This document shows positions 11,011-21,175 of a stretch of 64,000 nt of DNA, one piece after another. The notes under the pieces were generated by a model. The model searched no databases. It was not told the DNA's origin and worked only from the letters and a program-made list of their open reading frames with translations. This DNA comes from Aselliscus stoliczkanus (taxonomy: Eukaryota; Chordata; Mammalia; Chiroptera; Hipposideridae), in contig CM066728.1 in NCBI GenBank assembly GCA_033961575.1, positions 112,505,852 to 112,569,851 of the forward strand, read 5' to 3'. Both the position numbers and the translations under genes were made by a program. Within the stretch, counting starts at the first letter, position 1; every line of letters starts with the position of its first letter.

Positions 11011-14000
11011 TGCTGGGAAGTGGGTAGCCATCGCCTGGCTCTGCAGCTCCCCTCGTCAGGGCCACTGTTCATTTTAATTCCCCTGATGGCTGGAGGACAA
11101 GTAAATGTCTGGGGCCCGGCGCCATAACGAGAGGAACCCAGGGCCGTGTGGCTCTTCCCGTGACAAACCCAAACACCCGTGACATGCGTGGAGAACACCC
11201 TCCTGCAGGAAAGCAAAACCATGTTCGGCGTGGGCCTCGAGAACTGTGGGACCACTGCACAGATCCCGCTGGGGCTGAGGTGGGAGTGTGGGCGATGGAA
11301 GGGTGGGAACCGGAGCCCGTGGGAGCGGGCCAGCCCTGAGGGACGGAGGGCCCCACAACAGGACCGGCTATGTGTCCCCTTCCTGCCTAGAGCCATTTCC
11401 TGACTTCCTAGACGTGCTCAAGCTCCTGAGTTCATGGGCCATCCTAGCTGCTCCCAAGTGTGCATGGTGGCGGCCGGGGGCTGGTGTGGGGAAGCGGTGT
11501 GGGGAGGCCTGGGGCGCAGCCTGGGTTGGGGTTGGCTTCTCAGGGAGCACACTGGCCCGCGGAGGCCAGGAGGGACCACACGGCTGGTGGGACACTTCCT
11601 CATCCCGCACCGTGGCAGCCGGCCCGGCAGGACGGAAGGGCAGCCGCAGGGCGGATGGGGAAGGCCTGCAGGAGGCAGAGGGCAGGGACTGCAAGCCAAG
11701 GGGCTCAGCAGGCCCGCCCAGCTGCAGGACTGGACCCGCTGGCCTGTGGCTACTTAGCAGGGCCCCATCCCCGTCACCTCCTCAGATGGCCGAGCAGAAG
11801 AAAGTGGGGAAGGGCCTCCCCGTTGGGGACCCAGGCTCTGAGCTTGGGCCAGGGGCTGCTGGGGGCTCCTGACCCTCACGAGGCTGGGGTGAGCGCAGGC
11901 TGCGCTGCCCGGGCTCTGTGAGTCCCCTCCCCAGGGCTGGCCCACAGGCGAGGCCCACGCAGCAGGCATTTGTTGCCGCTCATCCTGGGGGCGGAGGTCC
12001 TCCCACAGGCCCTTTCCTGGGCGTGTCAAGCCGCGTGCTCCCTGTGTCCTCACGTGGTCGTGCCTCCGCGTGTCTGGACCTCATGGCGGGCCCCGCGTGG
12101 GAGGGTCCCGCCTCTCCGAGGGTCAGCCTGCTGGGCGCCTGGGCCCTGAATGTTTTGTCACCACGGCTGGCAGTGTTGGTGCTGCCCCCAGGCTCGCACG
12201 CGCTCCCTTCAGTCTAGTCGTCGGCCTCCTGCTCGGTTCTGAGACACCGTCGAGCCCATGGCTTGAACACGAACAGGGAGGGGGCGTGGGGGCCTCGTGG
12301 GGAGACGAGTCAATCCACATTAGGTGGGACCTGAACTGTTTACTCTAAACCGGGACAGGCGACACCAATCTCTCACTTGGGTTTGCTCTTGGGGATATAT
12401 TTTAAGCATTTGCAACCAGGGCTTTTAGAGGATTGTAATTTTATTTGTTTTTTTTTTTGCAGAAATCACTGATTCAGACGGTACAGTTTGGTTACAACTC
12501 GCCCCTCAGAGCAGCAGATGCCTTGTAAGGGAGAGGACGACACAGTGACAAAGGCCCCCTTGGGCACCTTGTCCCGGTCACACTGCCCAGCATGCATGAT
12601 CCACCAGCTGCTTCCTTCCTGGGGGCAGAGCGGGGACCTCCAGACAGACATCCCGGCGGAGCGTGTGACAGCTCTAACACAGGTCATTTCAGTGCACTCC
12701 CTGAGCCGGGCCGAGACCCCAGGCGGCTTCAGCATCTGCAGGACTCCGCTGTCAGGACAGGGGTTGGGGTGCCCGTCACCCTGATGGGGACACGCCCGCA
12801 GCAGGAAGCCAGTCTGGCAGCCTGGGGACAGAGAGAGGTGGGACCTACGTACGGTCGTCAGCAGGGTCAGCGTGAGCACAGGGACAGGCCATGCGGCTCT
12901 CAGGAGCAGCAGCACAGCCAGAGGCCAGTGACAGACTCAAGCTCAGGGGCACTGTCCCTTAAGAAACAGCCTGGTGAGAGTGAAAGGCAGGCCGTGCGCG
13001 GGGCTGTGAGCCCCCACTTACCCTCAGGCAGTTTCCTAAGGAAGCAGGAGACCCTGAGTCACAGCTGCCGACCGAGGGGCTTTTTGGGGGAGGAGGTGGG
13101 AGGCAGGCCCAGGCGGGTCTCTCCAGCTCAGGCCAAGGCTGGGGGGCAGCAGAGACAGGAGCCGGCAGGTCTGCGGATGCCCGTGGTCTGCAGCCCTTCC
13201 CAGACCACGTGCTTCTGTTCCAACTGGCTGACCCACCGAGTGCCCCAGGTCCCCGCTGCGGCCCTCTTCCCTCCCCGAGGGCGCCGGGAGGCCACAGCCC
13301 AGGCAGCACTGGGGGAGATGAGTTCCCGGAATTTTCAGCGGGGCCTAGTAGTGGCTTTCACCCCTTTCTGGGAGGTTTCCCTGCAGGGGCGCTGGGGCCG
13401 CGAGGCTGAGCCCTCAGCGGCATGGTCTCGGCAGAGAACACAGAGAAGGCACCTGCTGACACAGCAGACGACGTCTGGGAATCAGCCCCCTCGTGGCCCG
13501 GCTGCCTCCAGAGCACACGATGGCCATTCTGGCCGCAGAACAAGTCGGCTCATTAACGAAGCGGCCATAACTCACGCTGAGCACGCAAATGGCACGCAGG
13601 GGATGGCGCACCCACACTTCACACTGCAACTAAATCAGCAGGGACCTCAGCGCCGTCAGGGCCCCACGGGGGAGAGGCCCAGAGCCCGCAGCCCGTGGCG
13701 GTAAAACAGAAACCTATCAAAGAAGTGCAGCGTCCGCACCGTGGCTGTGCTGGCCGGTTAACTGCTTCCAAAGTAAGGACGTGAAGACGTGAGAGGAGGA
13801 GCAGGTGGCCCTCGAGGGTGGCAGCCGTGAGTCGGCCCCCGGACAGGGAAAGCCCCCTCCTGAGAGCTGAGGCTCCTGGGCAGCAGGGGCGGCGGGGATT
13901 CGAACATGGGCTCCTGGTGCATCCCTCAGCTTTCTGATCTCGGGCCACACGCTTTAGAGGAGGTCTCGGTGGCGAAAGCAGCAGACATGTCTGCACCCAG

Positions 14001-15173
14001 AGGGATGGGGCTGTACTCTGAACCCCACCGGCACTGGGAGGGGCGAGTGGGGGAGACGGCACCTGCTGCCCTGGGACAGCCGCGCCCACCCCTTCCAGGC
14101 GGGGACAGGGAGGCGGGAGCGTCTGTGTCCAGATGCCCTTTTCGAGAGCCCAGGAGCCGGTGTCCCTTAGCTGTGACGGTGAGGGCACCTGCCTGTCTGC
14201 CCTCAGACCCCCGCCCACCCTCACCCCGTACTTTCCGGGGTGGGGCCGCCCTGGCCAGTGCTTTGCTACTGCGGGAGGCCGAGGAGGACGGGCTGTTCCC
14301 GGCTCTCCCTGCCGGGGCGTTGGCTCCTGCAGGGCTGCAGCCACTCCCTTCTGCCGGATGGTGCTGCCTGGGCCCCGGCGGGGCGCCCCTCCTGGGTCCG
14401 GCTCAGCCCTCCCACCACCACCTCTGATCAGTCCCTGGCCTCGCACATTTCCCTTTGGAATCTCAGGGGAGGCTGGGTTTCCGCTGGACCCTGACGGGGA
14501 CGCCAGCTGAGTCATGGCCTCCTCCTGCCCACAGCTTGCTGACCGGCCAGCGCAGAGGGAACACTGAGTCTGAGAGGGGCAGAGGGCCAGACGCCGGTGC
14601 AGGCAGGCTGGCCTCAGGAGCCTGTGACACAGGGCGCAGGGCTGGGAGGCCACCCCGGGTTAGCCAGCGGCCAGGGCTGCCTGAAGGGCACCTGCTGAGC
14701 CCGGCCCCTGCTCTCCACACGGCCCGGCCGCTGCGGAGGGGCATTCATCACACAGCATTCGGGCGAGGATTCCGGGAACTGAGCTGAGACACTATTTCAA
14801 AGGATGCCCTCCTTCGCAGAAGACGCTGCCCCAGCCCACGGTCAGCGGACAGGGCAGCAGGCCACTCAGCGTGGGGAAGGAACCGGGCAGCGCACGGAGG
14901 CCGGAAGCGAGGGCCCTGCGCGGAGGGGCACTCTGGCGACCCTTCCCTTGCACTTCAAGGGGCCTTCGCTTATTAAATTCCACATGAGGTGTTGCTGATA
15001 ATGGCAGGTCCCGGCCACAGTAAGAATAGTGTGCCCAGGCCAAGCAGAGCAAGCCAGGACTGGTATCAGACCCATGAAATCGCAGCCAAGTGCTTTTGGG
15101 GAAATAAATTAGAAGCTTTATGATAATAACATTCATGTTAAACAAATGAATGCATTGCTAAGTGTTAACCAAA
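11011..15173. other. Intergenic GC-rich sequence
   Basis: GC-rich DNA in which very long open frames arise by chance, including 370 residues on the plus strand at 12,592-13,704 and 344 on the minus strand at 13,619-14,653. Their composition (Gly/Pro/Arg/Ala, no domains, overlap with other open frames) does not support genes. The only AT-rich patches are at 12,380-12,470 and 15,080-15,173. Confidence 0.45.
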
Positions 15174-15256
15174 TATTGGGTTGTCGGAAAAGTTATGACG
15201 TATATTTTCTGTTTTTCGTTGCAAAAATGAGTCTTGACTTTTCCGACAACCCAATA
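15174..15256. mobile_element. Mariner-type MITE (MADE1-like palindrome)
   Basis: Perfect 20-base inverted repeats lie at 15,174-15,193 and 15,237-15,256 (TATTGGGTTGTCGGAAAAGT and its complement), including the TA target duplication at each end. The 79-base element proper is 15,176-15,254. The interior is also partly self-complementary and there is no coding capacity. Length (~80 bases), TA target and TTGGGTTGTC-type ends match non-autonomous mariner/Tc1 derivatives such as human MADE1, but the ends differ from Hsmar1. The perfect ends suggest a fairly recent insertion. Confidence 0.88.
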
Positions 15257-16648
15257 AACACTTGAGTGAGAATGGGGGAACTTACTAGAAGCGATGACTG
15301 AAGGTGCTAGCAGAACGCACCTCTGGTTTGTAGGTGGACAGTGAGTGAACGTGTCCTTTGTTTCTGTCACATATGGGGACCTTATCCATGTGCTTCTTAT
15401 GAACACAGTGAAACCCCACGGTCACCCTGAGCTCAGAGGCCGGACCGGCATTCTCTGTGAGGTGCCACAGCATGGCCGGGAGTTAACACACACTTGCTTT
15501 CAGAGAGCATTTGCTCTCCTGTGTAACACACTGGTTGGGTCGCTATGGCCAGGTGCTCCTCTGAGCTCATGTAGGTGTTAACTCATTTATAACTCAAAAG
15601 GGCATCCTTCTAAATGCACAAAACAAGCAGTCCTCCAGGGGACAAGCAGGTCCTGCGGCCACAGCTCTCAAAGATGGTGGCCTCGGACTCCAATAGTCGT
15701 AAGAACTCATGGCGTTGAGTGGGGCATGGGGGTGTGCTGGCCGCAGAAAGGACGCCGCTGAGACGGGTGCCAGCAGACACCTCCGGCCAGCAGCTCAGGG
15801 ACAGCCCGCCATGTCAGCTGGGCATTTGCAATCGTCCCTGCGCCTCTGGACACATGGGAGATTCCTCGGGCATTGCAACTGCCTCGTCTGTAAAGTGATG
15901 ACACTCCTACAGTCATGCGAGGTCTTTATAAAAGTCACACTTGCAGAGGAACCTGAGAAAACACAGATAATAAGAATGACAAGGGACATTGTTTGGGATT
16001 TTTAAGGCTAGTGGTTATGATGGGAAGTGTTGACTTCTTTAGTTTTTTTGTAAAATAAAATGTTATGAATTAGCAACTCCCTCAGATCTGCTTAGCAGCA
16101 CAGCTGAGATGAGCATTTTGTGAAAATCACATTTGAAGTCCGGTAGCAACGTTCGTCCAGTGTGCGAAGCCTGGGGACACCAAGGCAGAGGCCTCTGCCC
16201 CGCCCTCCACAGCCTCTCCTCTCCTTATAAAGCATCTCCTCTGAATCACACAGGAGCCCTCCCCTCAGAGAGGAGGCGAAAGACACAGTCTCCCATCAAT
16301 CAGAGACTCCAGAGGGCAGGACCAGGACTAGAGGCTGCTTCTTCATTCAAATCAAAACACGTCACCCAAACTCAGGTGCCTGGGGCCCAACTTTCTCAAA
16401 TGTTTGTTTCTGTGATGATTTGTCTGCTCTCTGCTCACCTCCCTGACTGCAATCTCCACTGAGCAGGAGATGCCTCCCCACGTGTGTCAGGACCTTACCT
16501 CACGATCGGCATTCTCCAGGTATCTGGCCCATTAGTTCACTCATGTCATTGTGTTGTTTGGTCAACAGGTGCCTGAGAAGACCAACCAAGGATAATGCCC
16601 ACTGTTCTGCTCAGCTTTGTCTGAATGTTGAGTTCAAGACAGGCATTA
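15257..16648. other. Intergenic sequence
   Basis: Unique sequence except for a possible MIR relic at 15,870-15,935. AT-rich around 16,000-16,080. No gene is supported. Confidence 0.4.
15870..15935 (-). repeat. Possible MIR relic, antisense
   Basis: The phrase GCCTCGTCTGTAAAGTGATG followed by GCGAGGT resembles the reverse complement of the MIR 3' half (CTCATCTGTAAAATGG...CCTCATAGGG). Short and diverged. Confidence 0.4.
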
Positions 16649-17234
16649 AAGATCACTAGTCTTGGGCCGGCCAAGTAGAGCGTTGGTTAAGAGTTGGATT
16701 GGGGGCCTGCCGAGGGCCCGGTGGTTAAGCGCTGGCTTGGGAAGCCAGCGGTCCTGGTTCAGGTCCCACATATGAGGGCCAGTGACACTGCCCTCAAAAA
16801 AAAAAAAAAGTTGGATTGGGAACACGAGCTCTAAGCAGCAGGGCCCCGGTTCAGATCCCACATGGGCCAGTGACGCTGCGCCCTCTACAGCTAAGATGGT
16901 GAACAACAGCTCGACCTAGAGCTGGGCTGCCGTGAGTGGCCAGCGACAGCGTAGGCTGCAGTGGGCTGCCATAAGCTACTGTGAGTGGCTGGCAGCTGGC
17001 GTGAGCTGTTGTGAGTGGCCCTCCAATGGCCAGCAACCAATCCATCTCATCTGGGAAAAGCATAGTGATGATACCAAAATGGGCCAGTGAAGCAACGTCC
17101 TCCACAACTAGACTGAAGAACAAAAAGACAGCAACTTGTGTGTTCCCCTTCCCCAGTTCCCCAACGCTGTTCCCCTCCCCCAGTTTCCCAATAAAATCTT
17201 TAAATGAATTTAAAAAAAAAAAGATCACTAGTCT
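16649..17234 (+). mobile_element. Long tRNA-derived SINE with 14-base target duplication
   Basis: The element is bounded by exact 14-base direct repeats AAGATCACTAGTCT at 16,649-16,662 and 17,221-17,234. It starts with GGGCCGGCC (16,664), has a tRNA-like head with a GGTTCAGATCCC B box, a long body (GCCCTCTACAGCTAAGATGG, then degenerate CTGTGAGTGGC repeats) and a tail with CCCAATAAAATCTTT and poly(A). A second, shorter SINE interrupts the head at 16,704-16,808. The tail resembles bat composite SINEs as I remember them. Confidence 0.85.
16692..16820 (+). mobile_element. Short tRNA-derived SINE nested in the longer SINE
   Basis: The insert (about 16,704-16,808) is flanked by 12-base direct repeats AGTTGGATTGGG at 16,692-16,703 and 16,809-16,820, which are host-SINE sequence duplicated on insertion. 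It has the head GGTGGTTAAGCGCTGGCTTG, an arm pairing GGCTTGGGAAGCC, B box GGTTCAGGTCC, body CCCACATATGAGGGCCAGTG and a 14-A tail. The same family recurs in reverse at 49,161, 52,467 and 58,533. Confidence 0.9.
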
Positions 17235-17339
17235 CAACAATACATTTTTTAGTTTTATAAGCAATAAAGGCAAAATGGAATGTAAAACACAGCTCTCCCA
17301 CTGCTTTTTAGCAGAGGAACTGTTTCTTCAAAAGATGCA

Positions 17340-19545
17340 GTGTGATTTTTTTTCTGGTCAAGACAGCAGAGTAGATAAACTCTGTGCTCACCTCCTCTCA
17401 GGACCACGTCAATTACAACTGAACCACAGAATAACCATCACTGAGAATCACCTGAAGTCTAGTTGAACCGAAGCCCTACAGCTGTGGACACACAGAGGCA
17501 GCCACCTCGAGACTGCGAGGAGGGCAGAGATGCTAAATGGCTGGTCCCACACCTGCACGTGACCATTAGAAGTCAGGAGGGATATCTCGGCTGTGGAGTT
17601 CCCCCCCCCCGAGGAGCGAGGGGTCTGAGCCCCACAACAGGCTCCCCAGTCCAGGGTTCCAGTGCTGGGGAGAGAAGTCCCCAGAACTTATGGCTGTGAA
17701 AACCAGTGGAGACTGTGACTGAGCGAGACCAAGGGCAGCTAGGGTCCTAGGCATTCCTCTTAAAGGGCCTGAACATGGACTTACTCACTGTTGGATTCTC
17801 CCTCTCGGAGCTCCAGCGCTGGGGCAGCAGCTCAAAATGAACCAGAGACATAGAGGGAGGAATTAGGCTGTCTGGATGCAGGGCAAGAGCTGGTGGGGCA
17901 GCTTTCCTCCAGATGGAGGAGCTGGCGGAAGCCGTTTCTTTGTTGAGCCCTCCCCTTCCCTGCGTGCAGACACAGGTGGGTGTTACATCTGAGTCTCTAT
18001 CAACCAGCTGACACCATTCACCCCACCCTGGTGATTCCCTGGGACCCCGCCCCACCCAACATTCAGGCCCACCCAAGCGCTTCCAGTAGCTTTTCCGAAC
18101 AGCCTGTCTGGGCTCATGCTGCAGACTTTCCTCAAATCTCTCAAAGGTTCACAAACTCCAAACAAGCATCACCTGACTTTGGCATGTCCCACACAGCTGA
18201 GCAGCCCAAGCCTGGATCTAGCAGCAGCCGGCCTCAGTTCACGGCTTGGCCTCTCGAGACAGTTCCAAGCCCAGCACAGGCAGTAGCCATCTGAAGATTG
18301 CTTTGTGGCTCATGCCAGGTGGCCCTGGGCAGGGCACAGGCTGTGGTTGAACTTGGCCTGTGGTAGGGCCCCTTCCAGGAGGCCCCAGGCCTGGCACACC
18401 CAGTGCAAGCTTCAGACCAAGGCAGAGCATCACCTGGCCACCTCCAAGGAAGATACATTGTCAAAGTGCACTGTGGCCCCAGGGTAAAGTGTCCCCGACT
18501 CTGGGAGCTGGAAAAAGACGTGTGGAGTGGAATGCAGAGTAGACATGCTTTATTCATCACCAGTTCCCTACACACGGTACGGCAGCACAGCGCAAGGTGG
18601 CCGGACTGTTTTACACTGTTCTGAGACCAAAGAGGCTCACAGCCGAGGTGCTTACATAAGAGTACAAAAACAGGATATAAGAATATATAAACAGGATGGA
18701 GGGTGCCTGTGCAACACTCCATCTTATGTAACCGGTGGGCTACTGCATCGGTTCTGCTGGAAGGCCAGGGAGGAGCCTGACTGACTCCATTTTCCCTGCA
18801 CACACCCAAAGGGCAGACGGGGCAGGCACTGGCCCTGCTACAGTGACCCCTACTCCATGGGCTCAGCCCCTGCACAGCAGCTCCTCCACTGCAGTCACAG
18901 CCAATCCTCACAACCAATCAGCCTGAGGGTCAATCTCTCCTTTTGTCATGCAAACTGCAACCAAGGAGGGCACACACAACCCACACAAATGACACACCTG
19001 GGGCACCCGGCTCTGGTGACCAGGGAGACTGCACCACTGAGCCCCACAGGACACCTACTACATAAGGCCACTCTACTGAGACTGGGACACATAGCAGCCC
19101 TACCTAATACAGAGAAACAAACACAGGGATGCAGCCAAAGTGGGGAGACAAAGAAACATATCCAAGAAAAGAACAGAACAAAGCTCCAGAAAAAGAACTA
19201 AACAAAATAGAGACAAGCAACCTACCAGATACAGAGTTCAAAACGCTGGTTATAAGGATGCTCAGTGATCTCAGGGAGAACCTCGACAAAGAGACAGGAA
19301 ACATAAAAATGGAGATAGGAAACATAAAAGAGAACCAGTCAGAAATAAAGTATATAATAATGGAAATGAAGCATATACAGGGAATCAACAGTAGATTAGA
19401 TGAAGCAGAGGATCAAATCAGTGATTTAGAGGGTAAGGTAGGATGAAACGCCCAAACAGAACAGCAAAAAGAAAAATGAATTAAGAAGAAAAATGAGGAC
19501 AGTTTAAGGAGCCTATGAGACAACATCAAGTGTACTAAGTGGTCC
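17340..19545 (+). mobile_element. L1 5' end: long 5' UTR plus start of ORF1, 3'-truncated
   Basis: About 1.8 kb of L1 5'-UTR-like sequence begins near the motif GGTCAAGACAGCAGAGTAGA (17,358-17,377), which parallels the L1 promoter start. It continues into an ORF1-like frame at 19,129. The match ends abruptly near 19,545, with no ORF2, 3' UTR or poly(A). Most genomic L1 copies lose the 5' end, so a 5'-only fragment implies later deletion or rearrangement. The part at 18,500-18,800 is less L1-like and may be a later insertion. Confidence 0.7.
19129..19540 (+). pseudogene. L1 ORF1 remnant (N-terminal and coiled-coil region)
   Basis: The frame opens with ATG at 19,129 and runs 105 codons to a TGA at 19,444. 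The peptide is polar and Lys/Glu-rich, with the coiled-coil signature NLPDTEFKTLVIRML near residue 30 and INSRLDEAEDQISDLE near residue 85. Both are diagnostic of ORF1p of laurasiatherian L1. After the TGA, similarity continues in a shifted frame through EDSLRSL, where a further in-frame TGA stands in the position usually held by Trp before DNIK, and is lost by about 19,540. The RRM and C-terminal domains are absent. Non-functional. Confidence 0.85.
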
Positions 19546-20844
19546 AGTCATCAGTCCAAGAAGACAAACAAGGGGCTCTGGCCCCAGTGGGCTGCACTGC
19601 CCAGACCCCCACAATGGCTGCCAAGGGTGTTGGGCCACAGGGTGCCAAGACCACAGGACACAGAGAAGCACACCCAGGGCTGCCACACACTGCTGGGAAG
19701 GAGGAGGTGGCAGCTTGGGGCCCAGATGCCACAGTCACCACACCTGGAGGTGACCTTGGGCTGCCGTGAGTTGTTTAGAGGCCTGGCCGTCCCAGAGTCA
19801 GCCCTCGGCCCCTGCCCCCAGCCCTGACAGCTGCTCCAGCCAAACCCGAGACCTGCCTGTAAAACCGAAGGCACGCAATAACATCACAGTTCAAAAACAG
19901 TGGCAAATAGATGTCGGCTACACTGCTATCTGACGCTGCCAAGGAGCCCCAAAGGGAAAAGACAGAGCAGAGGCCCCAGGATGCGGGGAGCGACGCCCTG
20001 CCCTGCCCGCCCGCCCCAGCTTTCTCTGTGGCCTCGCTCCTGACAGTGACTCATTTCCCAACCTTTCACTGACCACGTAAGTCCCCTGAGTGTTTGGATG
20101 AAACCATATCTGGAGAGCATGGGCCTACTTCTAACTCTGCTATTTCTGATTTCACGGTTGGGACAATTCTTATCGCCCATCGCGTGACCTGGCTCCATCA
20201 TCCTCCCCACGTCCTGCTGCAGATGTGATGAGCAAAGGTCCACGGTCCTGCCCCTCTGCCCCTCGTCCATGCCTGCCAGGTACCAGGCTCTGCGCCTGCA
20301 GAGAATGTGAGGCCCACAACCACCGTCAGAGGAAATGTTTATGATCCACATGTTAGACCAGGAACTGGGGCCCACAGACATGACTTTCACACTGGTCCCC
20401 AGCAAGCCAAGCTCTGCCATGGGCCATGGTGCCACATGTCGTCCGGGGCCCTGGTCAGGGGTCAGGGTGGCGCTCCTGGGCCCACATCCCTCCCTGGTGG
20501 GAGAGGTGGGTTTTCAGGCCATTGGCCAGGAGCCACATGTGCTGAGAGTGTTCCTGGAAAAGAAAGCAGGCTCTCCGCACTAGCTGCTGTCCCGTGCACA
20601 CAGTTACTGTGACAACAGCCATGGAGAAGGAGATGCCAGGATGTGGGGTACATGCCCCCAAAAGCCTCCCCAGGATACCTCACATCTTCCAAGGCTGCAA
20701 ACAGGCTCTCTTCACTGGAGTCCCTAAATTATGAACATGCCAGAAATCCCCAGAGAGAGAGGTCAAATAAGAAATACATAATTATTGCAAAAGAGGAGAA
20801 GGAATTTAATGTGCATAAAAAGTCCCAGAACTTGAAAGCCGACG
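19546..20844. other. Intergenic sequence
   Basis: GC-rich unique DNA with one possible MIR relic (20,295-20,400). No gene is supported. Confidence 0.4.
20295..20400 (+). repeat. Probable MIR relic, sense
   Basis: The order of words TGAGGCCCACAACCACC, ATGATCCACATGTTAGACCA, GGAACTGGGGCCCACAGA follows the MIR 3' half (CCTCACAACA, ATCCCCATTTTACAGATG, GGAAACTGAGGCACAGAGA). Diverged, as expected for an ancient repeat. Confidence 0.5.
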
Positions 20845-21175
20845 GCTGAGATCATTTTCAATATTGGATCTGCACGGTGTCCGTCTTCCCTTTTTTATTT
20901 GCTAAGGTCTGCGTGGTGACACGACAGCCCCAAAGCAGGTCATCTACATGGAGATTAAGTTGTTATAAGAGTCCTTAAGACTCCTAATTCATATTTTATA
21001 AGACTCTGCATTTGGAGAGTGATCAACTGAAATTTAATTGGGTTAGACGTTATCATTTTAAATTTTAAATAACTGCACAAAAATGAAATTTAAAATCTCC
21101 CCGTGTCTAATAAATTAGTGCTGTAATACGGATATTAGCCTCTGAGGAACCGAGCCCAGTTCAGCACGAGTAAGA
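20845..21175. promoter_or_regulatory. Candidate enhancer, AT-rich with homeodomain cores
   Basis: AT-rich, non-repetitive 330-base block with CTAATTCATATTTTATAAG, AAATTTAATTGGGTTAG, TTATCATTTTAAATTTTAAA and AATAAATTAGTGCTGTAATA. It is sharply bounded by GC-rich sequence on the right. Proposed as a conserved noncoding element of the IRX neighbourhood; not tested. Confidence 0.28.

Noticed and set aside
12592..14653. Open frames of 370 (plus) and 344 (minus) codons
   Set aside because: GC-rich composition lowers stop frequency; no domains and no supporting promoter or splice structure.
16664..16760. tRNA gene in the SINE head
   Set aside because: The A-box/B-box-like words belong to a retroposed SINE with target duplications and poly(A), not to a free tRNA gene; the fold is not canonical.
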